From Drosophila miranda (Eukaryota; Arthropoda; Insecta; Diptera; Drosophilidae), in NCBI RefSeq assembly GCF_003369915.1, contig NC_046677.1:9672001-9736000 (forward strand): a DNA stretch of 64,000 nucleotides, given 5' to 3'. This document shows positions 12,385 to 23,381 of the stretch, piece after piece. Position numbers and translations under genes: made by a program. Position 1 is the first letter of the stretch. Every line of letters begins with the position of its first letter. The notes under the pieces were generated by a model. The model was not told the DNA's origin, made no database searches, and worked only from the letters and a program-made list of their open reading frames with translations.

Positions 12385-14411
12385 ATGCCGAAGCCGCCAT
12401 GCACGGGCGTCCTGAAACCCGTGCCCATTTACCAGAAGCTTATGGTCGAGAACCTGACTATCGTTCGTCCCCCGATCCTAAAGATCTACTACTGGGAAAG
12501 CTTCGACATTTCGGGGCAAGAAGAACCACGGCCCAAATGCGGAACGAAACTCATTCTCTGTTTTCCTTCGCAGATGGAACAAGAAACTAAAGTCGAATCG
12601 TCAGGAGCATGAGCACACAATTGAATTTCCCACACGACACATCGAGAGCCCGCCCCAGAAGATCCTCTTCTGGCTGCGCAATCTCTCCTCAAAGCCCATG
12701 ACTCTGACGCTTAAGCGCATACAGAACTGCTGCTGCAAGCCCGTGCAGACGCGCGTAGGGTTCAACCAGTTCCGGAAGCTCTTCCACTGTCGGCACCGCA
12801 AATTGCTGCACCTCCAACAGGAGGTGCTGACCATCAAACCCGACGAGGTGGTGGCCCTATCAGTCACGGCGTATTTTCAGATATACGGAGAGCATTTGCT
12901 CAGCTACAAGGTCCAGTGAGTGCTCGAATTGGTATTGGAAGTGCCTCTCCCTAATGCGTAACCATTTCCATCCTCTAGCACTGATGACAATCGCAAATTC
13001 CTGTGGCACTTTCACCTGCACGTCTCGGAGTTGAATCCGGAAAAGTGCTTGCTGACCAAGGAACTGTTGCCTGTGAATATCAAAAACTACTACCACGTCA
13101 CACAACCCATTTGGGTGCAGAACTTTACCAATCTGCACCTCAACTTCTCGTTTTCCACGCGAGACCGCAGCCTGAAGCTGCTCAACACGAACCTCACGGT
13201 GCCCCGCCAGAGTGTGTGGCCCCTCCTGGTGGACTATCGCCCCATGGACTATGAGAATGAGGTGGAAGTCCTGCTCGGAAATGAGAGTGCCACGGCCTGG
13301 TACAAGATCAAGGGCCGCGGAGTCCTGGTCGATGAGGAGGAAGAGACGGACATGCCGCTAAAGGATCACGAATGCGCCGACTTTCTCTACGTTATATATC
13401 CCAATCGAGTGGTCTTTGAAGTCTGCTTGAAGGAGGATCGCACGCAGCTGGTGAATGTCCACAATTTCGGGCAGAAGTGCGTCGAATTCCGATGGCAAAA
13501 GTAAGCCTAAAGCCATCCCCGTGGAAAGATCATCTAATCAATGGCCCAATCCTCTTGCGTAGCTACATAATCAGTGAATTCTTTTCGGTGTCCTTCACTC
13601 CGCCCTTATTCAGACTCAAGGGCCACCACTCGAAGCTGGTGGAGGTGAAGGTCACGGCCTACGATCGTCTGGTGAACTTTCGCCGCATTCCCATCGTCCT
13701 GGAGGTGCACCGCAACCTCGATCAGGCCACGCTGATAGCCAAGCGGGAGCTGGACGAGATCGAGTCCATAGATGATCCCAAGTGGAAGGAGGATAGCTAT
13801 ATAACGCATGTGTATCTTCATCTCAACATCCGCTCCACGCACAAGAGTACTCAGGAGGCGGTGGGCGAAATCGACGAGGCGACGGACACTGCAGCCGAGC
13901 GCTCGCCCTGCGGTGGTGGGGGAATTGAGATTACCGCCGGGGCAGGAGGCGACGGCCCTGCCACTGAGGAGCAGCGCATGGAGACGGAGCGTCGGGAGCT
14001 GATCAAGCGTCTGGCCGCCAAGCAGAAGCTCACCTCCAACGAGATCATCGAGCTGACGATGGCGATCGACAACCGCAACACCATCTTTGAGAAGCTCTTC
14101 TGGAAGTACCTCTGCAAGTCAAACTTCATGCGCATCTTCCCCGACCGCAAGCGACACAAGCACACCAAGACCTACGACGAGGTGGTGTCCGTCAGAGCTG
14201 ATTCTCCGCCAGAGCTTGGCGTCGACGCTGATCGCAAGTAGGAATACCCTTCATAGGGATCTACAATCTCTATGATCATCGCTAATCCCTCTCTCTATTG
14301 TCTTGCAGCACCATCATGGAGATTCTATCGCGGCTCATGCAGGAATCCATCAATGATTTGGCCAGGAACTGGGTCTTCATTCCCTCGCAGTACTACGAGC
14401 GCAATCTTTAA
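12385..14411 (+). CDS. MSP/ASH-domain-like protein, probable axonemal or sperm protein (5 exons, 590 aa)
   Basis: Five exons join in frame: 12385-12515, 12574-12915, 12979-13500, 13563-14237 and 14309-14411, giving 590 residues and a TAA stop. Introns 2-4 are GT-AG and 63, 62 and 71 bases long. Intron 1 appears to be GC-AG (58 bases), and reading through it would hit a stop. The first half is rich in short beta-strand segments of the kind seen in MSP/ASH (PapD-like) domains, such as FWLRNLSSKPMTLTLKRI and LTIKPDEVVALSVTAYF, typical of ciliary and flagellar proteins such as the CFAP65/HYDIN class. Residues about 440-490 are acidic and Gly-rich with a charged helical stretch. A basic, helical C-terminus ends in WVFIPSQYYERNL. 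The role (microtubule-associated, cilium or sperm tail) is inferred from fold resemblance only; I do not recognise the exact orthologue. The start is the first ATG in frame after upstream stops. No frame break is visible, so the gene looks functional. Confidence 0.85.
12516..12573 (+). other. Probable GC-AG intron 1 of the MSP/ASH-like gene
   Basis: No GT lies between the start of the readable exon end and the acceptor TTTTCCTTCGCAG. The donor that restores the frame is GG|GCAAGA, a recognised GC-type donor. Splicing joins ...SFDISG to WNKKLKSN in phase. The 58-base length is typical for this genome. Confidence 0.65.
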
Positions 14412-14919
14412 GTGTTTTCATTTGTTCTATAATCGCATTGCATAAGTATTTCCACTCCCTGTTTGCATTCTGGCGGGCGTTCCAACCATTTCGGGTGTCC
14501 ACACCACGAAATTTATGTAAGATTTCGCACGCGCGCGAAAAGCTTGAGTTCTTGTGGCCGTTCCCCCACTGTCTGGTGGAATTTATGTGTCTGCCGGGCG
14601 GTGGAGGCAGGCTTTTAAGACTTCCCATGCAAGCGGGGCGTGGCGGGGGACGGCCAGACATTCGGACAAGAGTATTTATGTATTTATGTGCTCCGCTTGC
14701 TTTTAGCTCTGTGGGAATCACACGGAATGGTAAAATTGTGTTTTAATTTGTTTTATTTGGTTCTGAAGAAGTGTCTAAGAAGGGTTGTTTACGGAGTATG
14801 AGTTAGTAGTATCTTAATTCTTTTCCAGTCGGTAAACCCAATTCATTTTGTTTATAAGCAAATTCCAATAGCCCGCCTATCGCGCCGTCTGTTGATAAAC
14901 TAAAGAAGAACTATTTTTT

Positions 14920-14965
14920 CGAAACGCCATCTGGCGCACACCTCCCGAAGGCACCATCTAGCGCT
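14920..14965. promoter_or_regulatory. Two CTCF-like motifs (weak)
   Basis: GCCATCTGGCGC and CCATCTAGCGC lie about 25 bases apart. Their reverse complements contain AGATGGCG and TAGATGG, close to the Drosophila CTCF core AGRKGGCGC. A third, better match (TAGATGGCGCG) lies at about 29034. Binding is not shown by sequence alone. Confidence 0.25.
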
Positions 14966-14999
14966 TGGATAGTTAACTATCCCATTCATAGTGTTAACG

Positions 15000-15375
15000 A
15001 GAGGGAACGTTCTGAGTTTATACCCTATGCACAGTCAGTATCATAGTGTCTGAACGTGTCTTCCTTATCATAGAGAGATAGAACGAGGGGGAACGTTTTG
15101 AGTTGCTGCGGAGACCGCATTTATACCCGATACATAGTCAGCATGGCTCTCCTCCGGCAGACGCCGCTAATATTAAAAGACACGACAAAGAGTGCGTGCG
15201 AGAGAGACAGAAAATCAGTCTGAGAGTGACGTCGGGCGCTGCGTAGCCACTGTAAATTGATTTGTTCCTATTGGCTATAAAAATGATTTCTATGATTGCA
15301 AGTTTTTTATTTTCTCGTATCTTCAATATTGTGTTTGCCAAAGATTTTCGTGCTTTGTGGGGGCTGAGGCAATGC
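15000..15375 (+). mobile_element. Helitron-like (DINE-1/ISY-type) partial copy 1
   Basis: It begins with two copies of the GAGGGGGAACGTT-type word and then carries the family landmarks in order: GGCTCTCCTCCGGCAGACGC, ACAAAGAGTGCGTGCGAGAG, GACGTCGGGCGCTGCGTAGC and GGCTATAAAAATGAT. It stops early, without the GTCC/GTCT tract or the terminal hairpin seen in the copy at 56238-57348. The family assignment rests on the shared order and on resemblance of the full-length copy to DINE-1. Confidence 0.75.
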
Positions 15376-15543
15376 AAAATAGCCAAATAGATAGCGCCAT
15401 TTTTGAATGTGTGTGCAAGCAAAAAAACGGATGGGCGGATAGGCGATATCTTTCGTATCGATACTTGTATTATCGATATTGTATATATATATTACACTTT
15501 GTATCTAAACTATAAATACTAAAATTATAATTATTGCGGTCCC

Positions 15544-16126
15544 TTGCAATTGATAGTGGACAATTGTGCTGAAAGACAATCAAAATTCAAAAATGGGATG
15601 TACATTTTTAAGGTTCGTGAAATACAATGCTTTCGTGTAGTTTACAACTATCGTGCAAAGTTTCCCCACTATCAACATAAGGAAAGTAACACGCACAAAA
15701 ACTACGTGGGAGTGGATTACAGAGGAGGGAGGAGTTGCAAAACAAAGGACAAAAACCCTGAAAATCCACCAAAGCCACCTTACAGTCTACCGAAGCCTGC
15801 ACAAAGTCCTTCTCCAGCTCCCGACCATAATGTTAAAAAAATGCCATCAACACCTACAACGCCACCAAAACACGACTTGAACTCAGACTCCCAAATAAAT
15901 GGCGAATGTAGTGGAAGTATTACCCCAAGGCAATGTTAATTAACGTTTACGGGATTCTCATTAAAGCCAACTGTAAATCAGTTTTAAAAAAAAGTTAAAA
16001 AGGAGCCATTGACGCCTGCAGACAGGACGTTAATGAGAAAAACCATTACGGCTTTTTATTGTGATAAAAATTTAAAGTTATCGATGCCAAAATCTCGCCA
16101 GCTTGTAGAGGAAGTTATTTCCAAGT
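15544..16126 (+). pseudogene. Decayed Pro/Lys-rich reading frame of repeat origin
   Basis: A single frame runs from 15544 to 16126 and is interrupted only by TAA codons at 15937 and about 15985. The first part (132 codons) becomes Pro/Ser/Thr-rich (NPENPPKPPYSLPKPAQSPS). The part after the stops (TPADRTLMRKTITAFYCDK) also looks protein-coding. Further Pro-rich fragments follow to about 16560 (PTNAPPMPPRIPSTLVYI), where the DNA matches the repeat copies at 17.4, 20.3 and 25.5 kb. I do not recognise the protein. It is most likely a dead transposon or duplicated host gene. Confidence 0.4.
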
Positions 16127-16727
16127 GAAGTTACTTCCAATTGGATCAGCGGGAGAGACAATCGTATATCTTTCTATAACAAAATGTAAAACACTATCAG
16201 AAAACAAAGAAGGCTAAGGCTAAAAGTCAGATACCTACGCCATCCAACGCTCCTGCTATGACACTCTGCTGCCATTCAGAAAAACTTAATGCAGCATCTG
16301 CGCGGAACTTACCTACACAAAATGGCGTGAGGGGATTGAGGGGCAAAAAAAATTCAAAAGTGAGACGTTCTCGTGCTTTGTATCGATAAAATGTTACGTT
16401 GGAGTGGTTTGATGGGGAGATCGCCACAAAAACAACATCTGAAACAAATAGATCAAACTCCCCAAGTACACCGTCAAAACCGGTAGACCCGACAAATGCT
16501 CCACCTATGCCGCCTCGCATTCCATCGACATTGGTCTATATCAGGAATCTGACCATTCAAAATCGATAGTAAACGAGTTCGGTATCCTGGTCTCACCATT
16601 GAGTCGCCGTGTGCCTCAGACAGTTCGTCCAGCAGACGGTGGAAGTGCTCCGTATTGTCTTTTAAATGTTGAATGAAATTGTCGGAACTCAAAATTTTAA
16701 ATATTTTTCCAATTTTTGTCAGTTACT

Positions 16728-17029
16728 TTGAAGTCACTTTGTAACTATAAGTGAACACGTGTACGGGGGTCCTACATAATACTACCGAATAGTGATGATA
16801 CCGTCCCACATCCTCCACTTTGAGGATGTGAGTGAATGTGGATAGCATCACATCAATGCACGTTATGGATATCAGGTAGGAAGAATCAACAAAATCATCC
16901 CAAATATCTCGTCAATCTTTTACAGCGGTGCTTAGACGATCTTTTACTTATTAACAACGCATAATGAGGGCTTGTTACACACTTAACTAACACAGGATAA
17001 CATAAATTTCAACGCCTATATCGGTGAGT
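16728..17029 (+). repeat. Segmental repeat A, copy 1
   Basis: This roughly 300-base segment is repeated almost exactly at 17648-17949, including a GCATAATGAGGGCTTGTTAC stretch and a short inverted 'catcctccactttgaggatg' hairpin. It is followed directly by repeat B. No gene is seen. Confidence 0.85.
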
Positions 17030-17640
17030 GCCCAGATAGCTATAATACCGGAGTAGAATATTAAATTATGTTATTCTTACAGAAAATATTTGATGGAACC
17101 GCCCTTACAACCCACGCATTGAGGATGTGGGGTCTTCACTTTTCCACTGATACTCGTACAGTACACAAATTAATAACTACCGGCAATAATCAACACGTAA
17201 GAGTCAAATATGTTTGCTTCGTTAATAGAATATTGATTCTGTTTCCCTCTTACAGATTTTTCTTGAATAATACTTATTAAATAAATAAAATAGTGCGGCA
17301 TTCAAAATGTTGTTGAATATTATTAATGGGCTTGGGTGGGGTTGGAAAAGTGAAAGTGGAATGATGAGCCACAAATGACATGTGGATATCTCAGCTTTCG
17401 CCTGTGTCTGAGTAGATATAGCTATATATAACAGGTATGGTGGCCGAGATCATAGAACATCTGCCGATAGAAGGTCGTCGGCTATTCCGAGAAAGTCCAT
17501 ACCGATTTATGGCAATAGTCGTGGGAACCACAACCGGCAGACCCTACAAATGCTCTACCTATGCCGCCTCGCATTCCATAGACGTCGACCAATACATGTA
17601 TAAAAGCATCACCGGTAAATCAAAAAGAATCAATTTTTGT
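17030..17640 (+). repeat. Segmental repeat B, copy 1, with a 71-codon conserved frame
   Basis: This segment recurs at 19940-20510. It contains a frame (17437-17652) starting MVAEIIEHLPIEGRRLFRES. The same frame begins again at 20318 and, inverted, at 25587. A copy of the downstream part lies at about 16490-16560. Copies differ at several amino-acid positions, so strong purifying selection is not evident. The product is not recognised; the frame is probably a fragment of a repeat-borne gene. Confidence 0.75.
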
Positions 17641-17647
17641 CAGTTAC

Positions 17648-17949
17648 TTTGAAGTCACTTTGAAACTATTAGTGAACACGTGGAGGGTGGTCCTACATAA
17701 TACTACCGAATAGTGATGGTACCTTCCCACATCCTCCACTTTGAGGATGTGAGTGAATGTGGATAGCATCACATCAATGCACGTTATGGATATCAGGAAG
17801 GAACAATCAACAAAATCATCCCAAATATCTCGTAAATCTTTTACAGCCGTGCCTAGACGATCTTTTACTTATTAACAACGCATAATGAGGGCTTGTTACA
17901 CACTTAACTAACACAGGATAACATAATTTTCAACACCTATATCGGTGAG
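17648..17949 (+). repeat. Segmental repeat A, copy 2
   Basis: A near-identical copy of 16728-17029. It ends at the junction with the 1985-base insertion, which separates it from repeat B copy 2. Confidence 0.85.
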
Positions 17950-17950
17950 T

Positions 17951-19935
17951 TGTAAAGTGCCCTGTAGCTTTGGGGAAATTCACTCGGGGAATGGGATAGC
18001 TTCTCGGCAGACCAAAATTCAGGTACATCTGTGCGTCGTAACAGCACTGGGGGTGGAAGAAAAAGAAAAATAAACGCGCCACCTATAGGTCAAGGATCGT
18101 ATCTGAGGAAAGAGTAATGGAAGTTGACAGTTGAAGGGTCGAGCAGAGAAAGTAGGGTCCGAGTGTCGAGGCAGAATAGCATTCGCTTTTTTTCGTCTTG
18201 GACACTGAGCCAACTGGTAGCTTCTAGTGAAGCTCAGGAAGTAGATTCGGAAAAGTGCGCGAGCTTGCTAAAAAGAGAAAGAAAAGCAGTCAGCAAAGAA
18301 ACTCCACTGCTAAATTGGGGCAGATCCGCGGTCGGAACTTTTGCTACCCCTTAGGTTTGGCGCCCCAGCCTCAGTTAAATCTCAAGGCAAAGAGCACCGC
18401 TTCAACATAAATCCACCTGGCAAGGGGAAGGCACAGCAGAGGGGAACCCTAAACAAGGGGAACCTAGAGCACAGCAGAGGCGATAATAATTCGGCTAAGG
18501 CTGGCCTACCCGAATCTCAGTGTAATCTCAAGGCAAAAGAGCACCGCTTCAACATAAATGCACCTGGCAAGGGGAATGCAAAGCAGAGGGGAACCACAAA
18601 CAAGGGGCAGCTAGAGCGAAACAGAGACGAGAATAATTCGACCAAGGCTGGCCTTACTAGCTGAGGAAAGAGACAGTTGCCGTTGGGAAGCAGCACGTCG
18701 CGTATCGCGAGCAGATCAAAAGAAAACGAAAACCAATTTTCGATCAAACTTTTTTTTGTAAACGGAAGAACCCTTCGTCTCAGTGCCGCAGTGTCATAGA
18801 ACTCCAGTGGTTGAACCGAAACCGAAAAGCCAGAGCGAGTTAGCGAAAAGGTAGCGGGATCGGCTCAAATTTTCAGTCGAACGCAGAAGGAGAGAGAGTG
18901 CGAGTGGACGGGAAAGGAGAAAAGAATAGGAAGAGGAAGTAGAGCAAATGAGTAAAATAATGAATTTATAATAAGCTAAAGAAAAAAAAACCATACCTAT
19001 TAATTCCACTGCAAAGGGGTAAGGGGGATTTCGTTGTGCTCTTCTAGGGCGAGTGTGAGTGCAAGTGCCAGTTTACACATACAGGTACAAACAAAAAAAA
19101 TAAAAATAAATAAATGAAAAACTCTTAATCCCCTCACTAAGATGTATCAGCTGGCATCGAGAAAGCGCTTTCGCCGATGGACCGCAACACAACTAAAGAA
19201 ACAGTGAGTAAATAAAACCATCAAGCGAAGTCATTTTAATAATCGGTTCTGCCGATGATGACAATTGGCTAAAACACACTTGTTCTATTGGGGAGAAACG
19301 AAAAAGAAATGCGGTTAATTTGTAAGTCTGTCGAGCCGTCAATCGAGCGTTTAAGTTTGAGAGAGGGGATCAGCTGCTGACGCAGCAAGGCCAATCTTTG
19401 AGTTTCGAAGAATAAAAATAAAACCAAGTTTAAGCGCAGGGGAGTTAAGTTAAGGGAAATTGAAAATATTTGGAGTGGGTAAACTAAGTGCTAGTAATGT
19501 ATTTAAATTTTAGCTATTAATGAATAAACTTATAATGTCTCCTTAAACGTTGATCTTGATTTCCGATACCCAGCCCCTGTAGTAGCGAGCCCTAAAGAAT
19601 AGAGGAAGATGGCAGATTATGACCAAGGAAGGGTGGGCGTGGTCCTTCATTCCAGCTGAGGACGACTTTTGATCCGTTCGTGTCGCGTGCGTGTGCATAT
19701 GTGTAAGTGAAGTCTAATGGCCAAAAGTTTTGTTTCTCTCCGGTTCTGGAATTGTACTTGTACATGTCGTTAAGTTTCTTGCACGCTCTTTTAATATAAA
19801 AACAAATATCGTAGGTCTCAGAATAGACAAATAAAAAGAACACCACCCTTTTGCCGACGAGACAGTAGCCGGAATGATAGCGTGCTGGTCGACCTCTGAG
19901 GAAAACATCAGTCCTACTAACCGTTGTCCACTACA
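17951..19935. mobile_element. 1985-base insertion with 4-base target duplication (GAGT), LTR-element-like derivative
   Basis: Comparison with the uninterrupted A-B junction at 17020-17040 shows that this block was inserted. GAGT at 17947-17950 is repeated at 19936-19939. The block begins TGTAAAGTG and ends CCACTACA, the TG...CA ends usual for LTR retroelements of the gypsy group, which also make 4-base duplications. A primer-binding-site-like TGGCGCCCCAGCCTCAG lies at 18358-18374. The two ends are not direct repeats of each other, so no LTR pair is visible, and no gag, protease or polymerase is present. It is therefore a non-autonomous or recombined derivative, or a different class whose ends mimic an LTR element. 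Confidence 0.6.
18376..18663 (+). repeat. 156-base in-frame tandem duplication
   Basis: Two copies about 156 bases apart each encode a GKEHRFNINPPGKGKAQQRG-like module within the frame 18341-18664 (107 codons). The period is 52 codons, so the frame is preserved. It follows the primer-binding-site-like motif, where a gag gene would start in an LTR element. No known gag motif is seen. Confidence 0.7.
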
Positions 19936-19939
19936 GAGT

Positions 19940-20510
19940 GCCCAGATAGCTATTATACCGGAGTAGATTATTAAATTATGTTATTCTTACAGAAAATATT
20001 TGATGGAACCGCCCTTACAGCCCACGCATGGAGGGCTGTACAGTACACAAATTAATAACTACCGGCAATAATCAACACGTAAGAGTCAAATATGTTTGCT
20101 TCGTTAATAGAATATTGATTCTGTTTCCCTCTTACAGATTTTTCTTGAATAATACTTATTAAATAAATAAAATAGTGCGGCATTCAAAATGTTGTTGAAT
20201 ATTATTAATGGGCTTGGGTGGGGTTGGAAAGTGAAAGTGGAATGATGAGACACAAATGACATGTGGATATCTCAGCTTTCTCCTGTGTCTGAGTAGATAT
20301 AGCTATATATAATAGCTATGGTGGCCGAGATCATAGAACATCTGCCGATAGAAGGTCGTCGGCTATTCCGAGAAAGTCCATACCGATTTATGGCAATAGT
20401 CGTGGGAGCCACAACCGGCAGACCCTACAAATACTCTACCTATGCCGCCTCGCATTCCATAGACGTCGACCAATACACGTATAAAAGCATCACCGGTAAA
20501 TGAAAAAGAA
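19940..20510 (+). repeat. Segmental repeat B, copy 2
   Basis: It matches 17034-17640 apart from a deletion of about 30 bases near 20030 (the 'gaggatgtggggtcttcac' stretch of copy 1 is missing). It carries the frame 20318-20503. Its 3' part extends further than copy 1 and is present in inverted orientation at 25255-25592. Confidence 0.85.
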
Positions 20511-20842
20511 TCCCGCTTCGCGTGTAAGGGATATCAGGAATCTGGCCGGACAGGCATTGAGACAATTCTTTGCAATAGGTTCAAAGAGCATAGAGCTCGC
20601 TCTCCCGTCCTGTGGCGACTACATAACACATTGTTCTCTACATCGACAGTTATATTCCCATTCTCGGAACAAGGCTATTCATTCACGCCCATCGAAGTCG
20701 AAAAGCAGAGGAGTATTAAGCAAGCTCCTACCGCGCCGCGGCAAAGTAAAGCTCCTCCCGGGCCGCGGCAAGGTAAAACACCTCGCAGACTTCCAGTAGA
20801 TATCCAGAATGCCAACAGGGAATAACCAATCGCAAATCCAAT

Positions 20843-21030
20843 GCCTTTGCAGAGGTTTAAGTACGCTCCGAGAAGATTCGTTGCGGAGGTTCAATTACGC
20901 TCCGAGAAGATTCGTTGCGGAGGTTCAATTACGCTCCGAGAAGATTCGTTGCGGAGGTTCAATTACACTACGAGAAGATTCGTTGCGGAGGTTCAATTAC
21001 GCTCCGAGAAGTGTGGTTGCGGAGGTTCTG
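20843..21030 (+). repeat. 34-base tandem array
   Basis: Four full 34-base units start at 20877, 20911, 20945 and 20979, with partial units on both sides. Each contains TTCGTTGCGGAGGTTCAATT. Because 34 is not a multiple of three, the same peptide (RFVAEVQLRSEKI and so on) rotates through all frames, which explains the two overlapping open frames here. They should not be taken as genes. Confidence 0.9.
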
Positions 21031-21403
21031 GGGTGCCATGGTGCGCACGGTGCTGACTCCCTGCGCACTAGGTTTAGAAGGTTTATAGTAAAAAAAAAAA
21101 AAAATAAAGTCGCGGGGCTTCGACTGTGCTCGCCTTTTTATAGCAATTGGCAGCGCCGCCATTTGCGAAAATGACTTCGAAGTAGCGCAGTCGCGCCGCC
21201 GCAGGTCTGCCTTGCAAGAGCGAGAGAGATATATGGGCTGTCGCTGCATGTGTGAGTGCATGTGTGTCGCTTGCTTCTGAGTACAACAAAAATACGTCAG
21301 CCGACAGCGCAGCCGCAGCTGGTGTCTCTCTGTCTCTCTCTCTCTGCTTTTGAAAGGTAGCAGAAAAGGGTGGGTTTTGTGTTATATATTTATTGTATAC
21401 TTA

Positions 21404-21590
21404 CAGTGCCGCTCAACTGAATAGGTTCAACAATTATCCAAAGTCAAACCGCTATATCTTTTTAACCAACTTACCGATTTCTATGAAACAATTGTTTGTG
21501 CATAGATTGATTCATTGTTAATAAAGCAAGAAAGTTTGTGGTTTCCAGGACACGTTTTTAAAGCTATTTATTATTTTTTTCAAAAACATT
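21404..21590 (+). mobile_element. Possible Tc1-like element end
   Basis: After a TA dinucleotide the sequence reads CAGTGCCGCTCAACTGAATA, which resembles the terminal inverted repeats of Tc1-type elements. No matching opposite end was found, so this may be a solo terminus or an unrelated sequence. Confidence 0.3.
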
Positions 21591-21595
21591 ACAAA

Positions 21596-21965
21596 CGAGG
21601 GGGAACGTTGTGAGCTGTGAGATAATATTAAGCGACGCGACAAAGAGTGCGTGCAAGAGAGACAGAAAATCAGTCTGAGCGTGACGTCGGGCGTTGCGTA
21701 GCCACTGCAAATTGATGTGTTCCTTTTGGCTATAAGAATGATCCGATCTAATCCAGATTCAGCAACCGGATAGATATGGTCATTCTCTATGATTGTGCGT
21801 TTTTAGTTTTCTCGAATCTGCACTATTGTGGATTTTCGTTCTTTGTGGGGGCGGAAGGAGGTGGGGCGAAATTCTGAGATATGTATATGTTTTATAGTGA
21901 GATCTAACAGGAGTACGGATACAAAATTTGGTTACTCTAGCGTTAATGGTCTCTGAGATTTGTGG
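21596..21965 (+). mobile_element. Helitron-like (DINE-1/ISY-type) partial copy 2
   Basis: It begins GAGGGGGAACGTTGTGAGC and keeps the landmark order of the family through 'gtgggggcggaaggaggtggggcgaaatt' and the 'ttggttactctagc' block. The promoter-proximal 'ggctctcctccggcagacgcc' segment is deleted. It is truncated before the GTCC/GTCT tract. Confidence 0.75.
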
Positions 21966-21983
21966 ATGTAACCCGTAGTATAG

Positions 21984-22850
21984 GCCTTTGTATACCCTGT
22001 TTTGTTAATTTTATATGAAAGTATAAATATTGATATGAAGATAAAACGGAACTAATAAAGACCTTTTCTCAAATTGACATTATTTAAACATATTTATGTA
22101 TATGATGAGTGTTTTGTATATATATCTCGATCCTGGTACCTATTCTTGGTCTCTGCAAGAAGACAATAAGCTTTAAAATATCGTTGAAATAATATTTAAT
22201 AATATTAAAATCTATTGAAAATAAATTTTTTTTTTGCCTGGGATGACAAACATATTCACAATTCTATAACATCCATTTCCCCCAGGGTATGTGTGCATGG
22301 AATGGGACTTGGTTATTCTTTCTTCCGTCGAATATTACCAGCTATATAGATATCTTATTTTTGCCCAGATAATTTTATATGATTGCTGAATCAATTTTGA
22401 TCAAGATTAACTACTTTTAAGTATCGAAAATCTTTTATTTTGACAAAAAACGATTTCAACAAAAATTTTCAATGTCGCAGGTTGTGACGTCAATGTTGCT
22501 GGCATTTGCAGACTCTTTGTTGTCAACCAGGGTATGGCCGTTTGTATACCCTATTTCGTGAATATTATATAAAGATACTGTTTTCCAACCAGCTTTCAAA
22601 TGTAATTAGTAAAGACCTTGTCTTAGATTGCATTTTTTTGGTCTATTCATGCATTCGATTAGGTGTTTGTAAATAAATCCTGATCCCAGTACCAGTTCTT
22701 GGTCTCTGTAAGAAGACCACTAATTGCAAAATATCGTTTAAAATAGATACTGACTAGTTTCTGCATTAATTAGAGAATGGGATGAAACACATTTCCGCAG
22801 TTCTATAACATCCATTTCCCCCAGGGTATGTGTGCATGGAATTAGCATGA
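21984..22850 (+). repeat. Direct duplication of about 545-base period
   Basis: Segments at 21984-22310 and 22527-22850 share 'gtataccct', 'actaataaagacctt' versus 'attagtaaagacctt', 'ttcttggtctctg', 'aagaagac' and a nearly identical TAACATCCATTTCCCCCAGG block. The copies have drifted, especially in AT-rich parts. A copy of the 35.1-kb MITE family lies between them. No coding potential is seen. Confidence 0.7.
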
Positions 22851-23381
22851 AGAGAAAAAGCTAGAATAAGCTTAAAATTAAAATACTTACAACTAAGGTA
22901 GCCATAAAAACATATCTAAATATGGGAAAATAGAATTTTTAATTAAAGTTATTACATGATTTTATCCACTTCATTATGCCATGGCCGAGTGCTCAGCAAT
23001 GTACAAATTGCAATGGAGCAAGCATGCTGGACAACAGCAGGGGTCAGTTGGCACATTGCGTATTATTTGTATGTAAATGTGCAAACATGTATAATACTGT
23101 AGTGTGATTGAAACTTATCAGCGAATAATTACCATACATTTATACACAAAAGTGGATGATATACCAAAATACGAACAACATACATATGTATATGATTTTT
23201 GTCCGATTTCTCGATAAAAATTAAAAAATATTACAATAAAAACAAAAAATTGTTTTGTACTCAATTTTTTTAAGTTAAAATAAGCTAAATGAAATTTGCA
23301 TTAAGCTAGATTTCAAGATATAAGCATTTCAAATATTTTTCAAATTATTTGATTTTAAAATAAGCTAAAATGGCAACAATG

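Noticed and set aside
17951..19935. Complete LTR retrotransposon
   Set aside because: No direct-repeat LTRs and no gag, protease, reverse transcriptase or integrase could be found, so only an LTR-like derivative is claimed.
20809..21174. 121-codon repeat protein
   Set aside because: Explained by the 34-base tandem array; the frame carries on into a poly-A and unrelated sequence.
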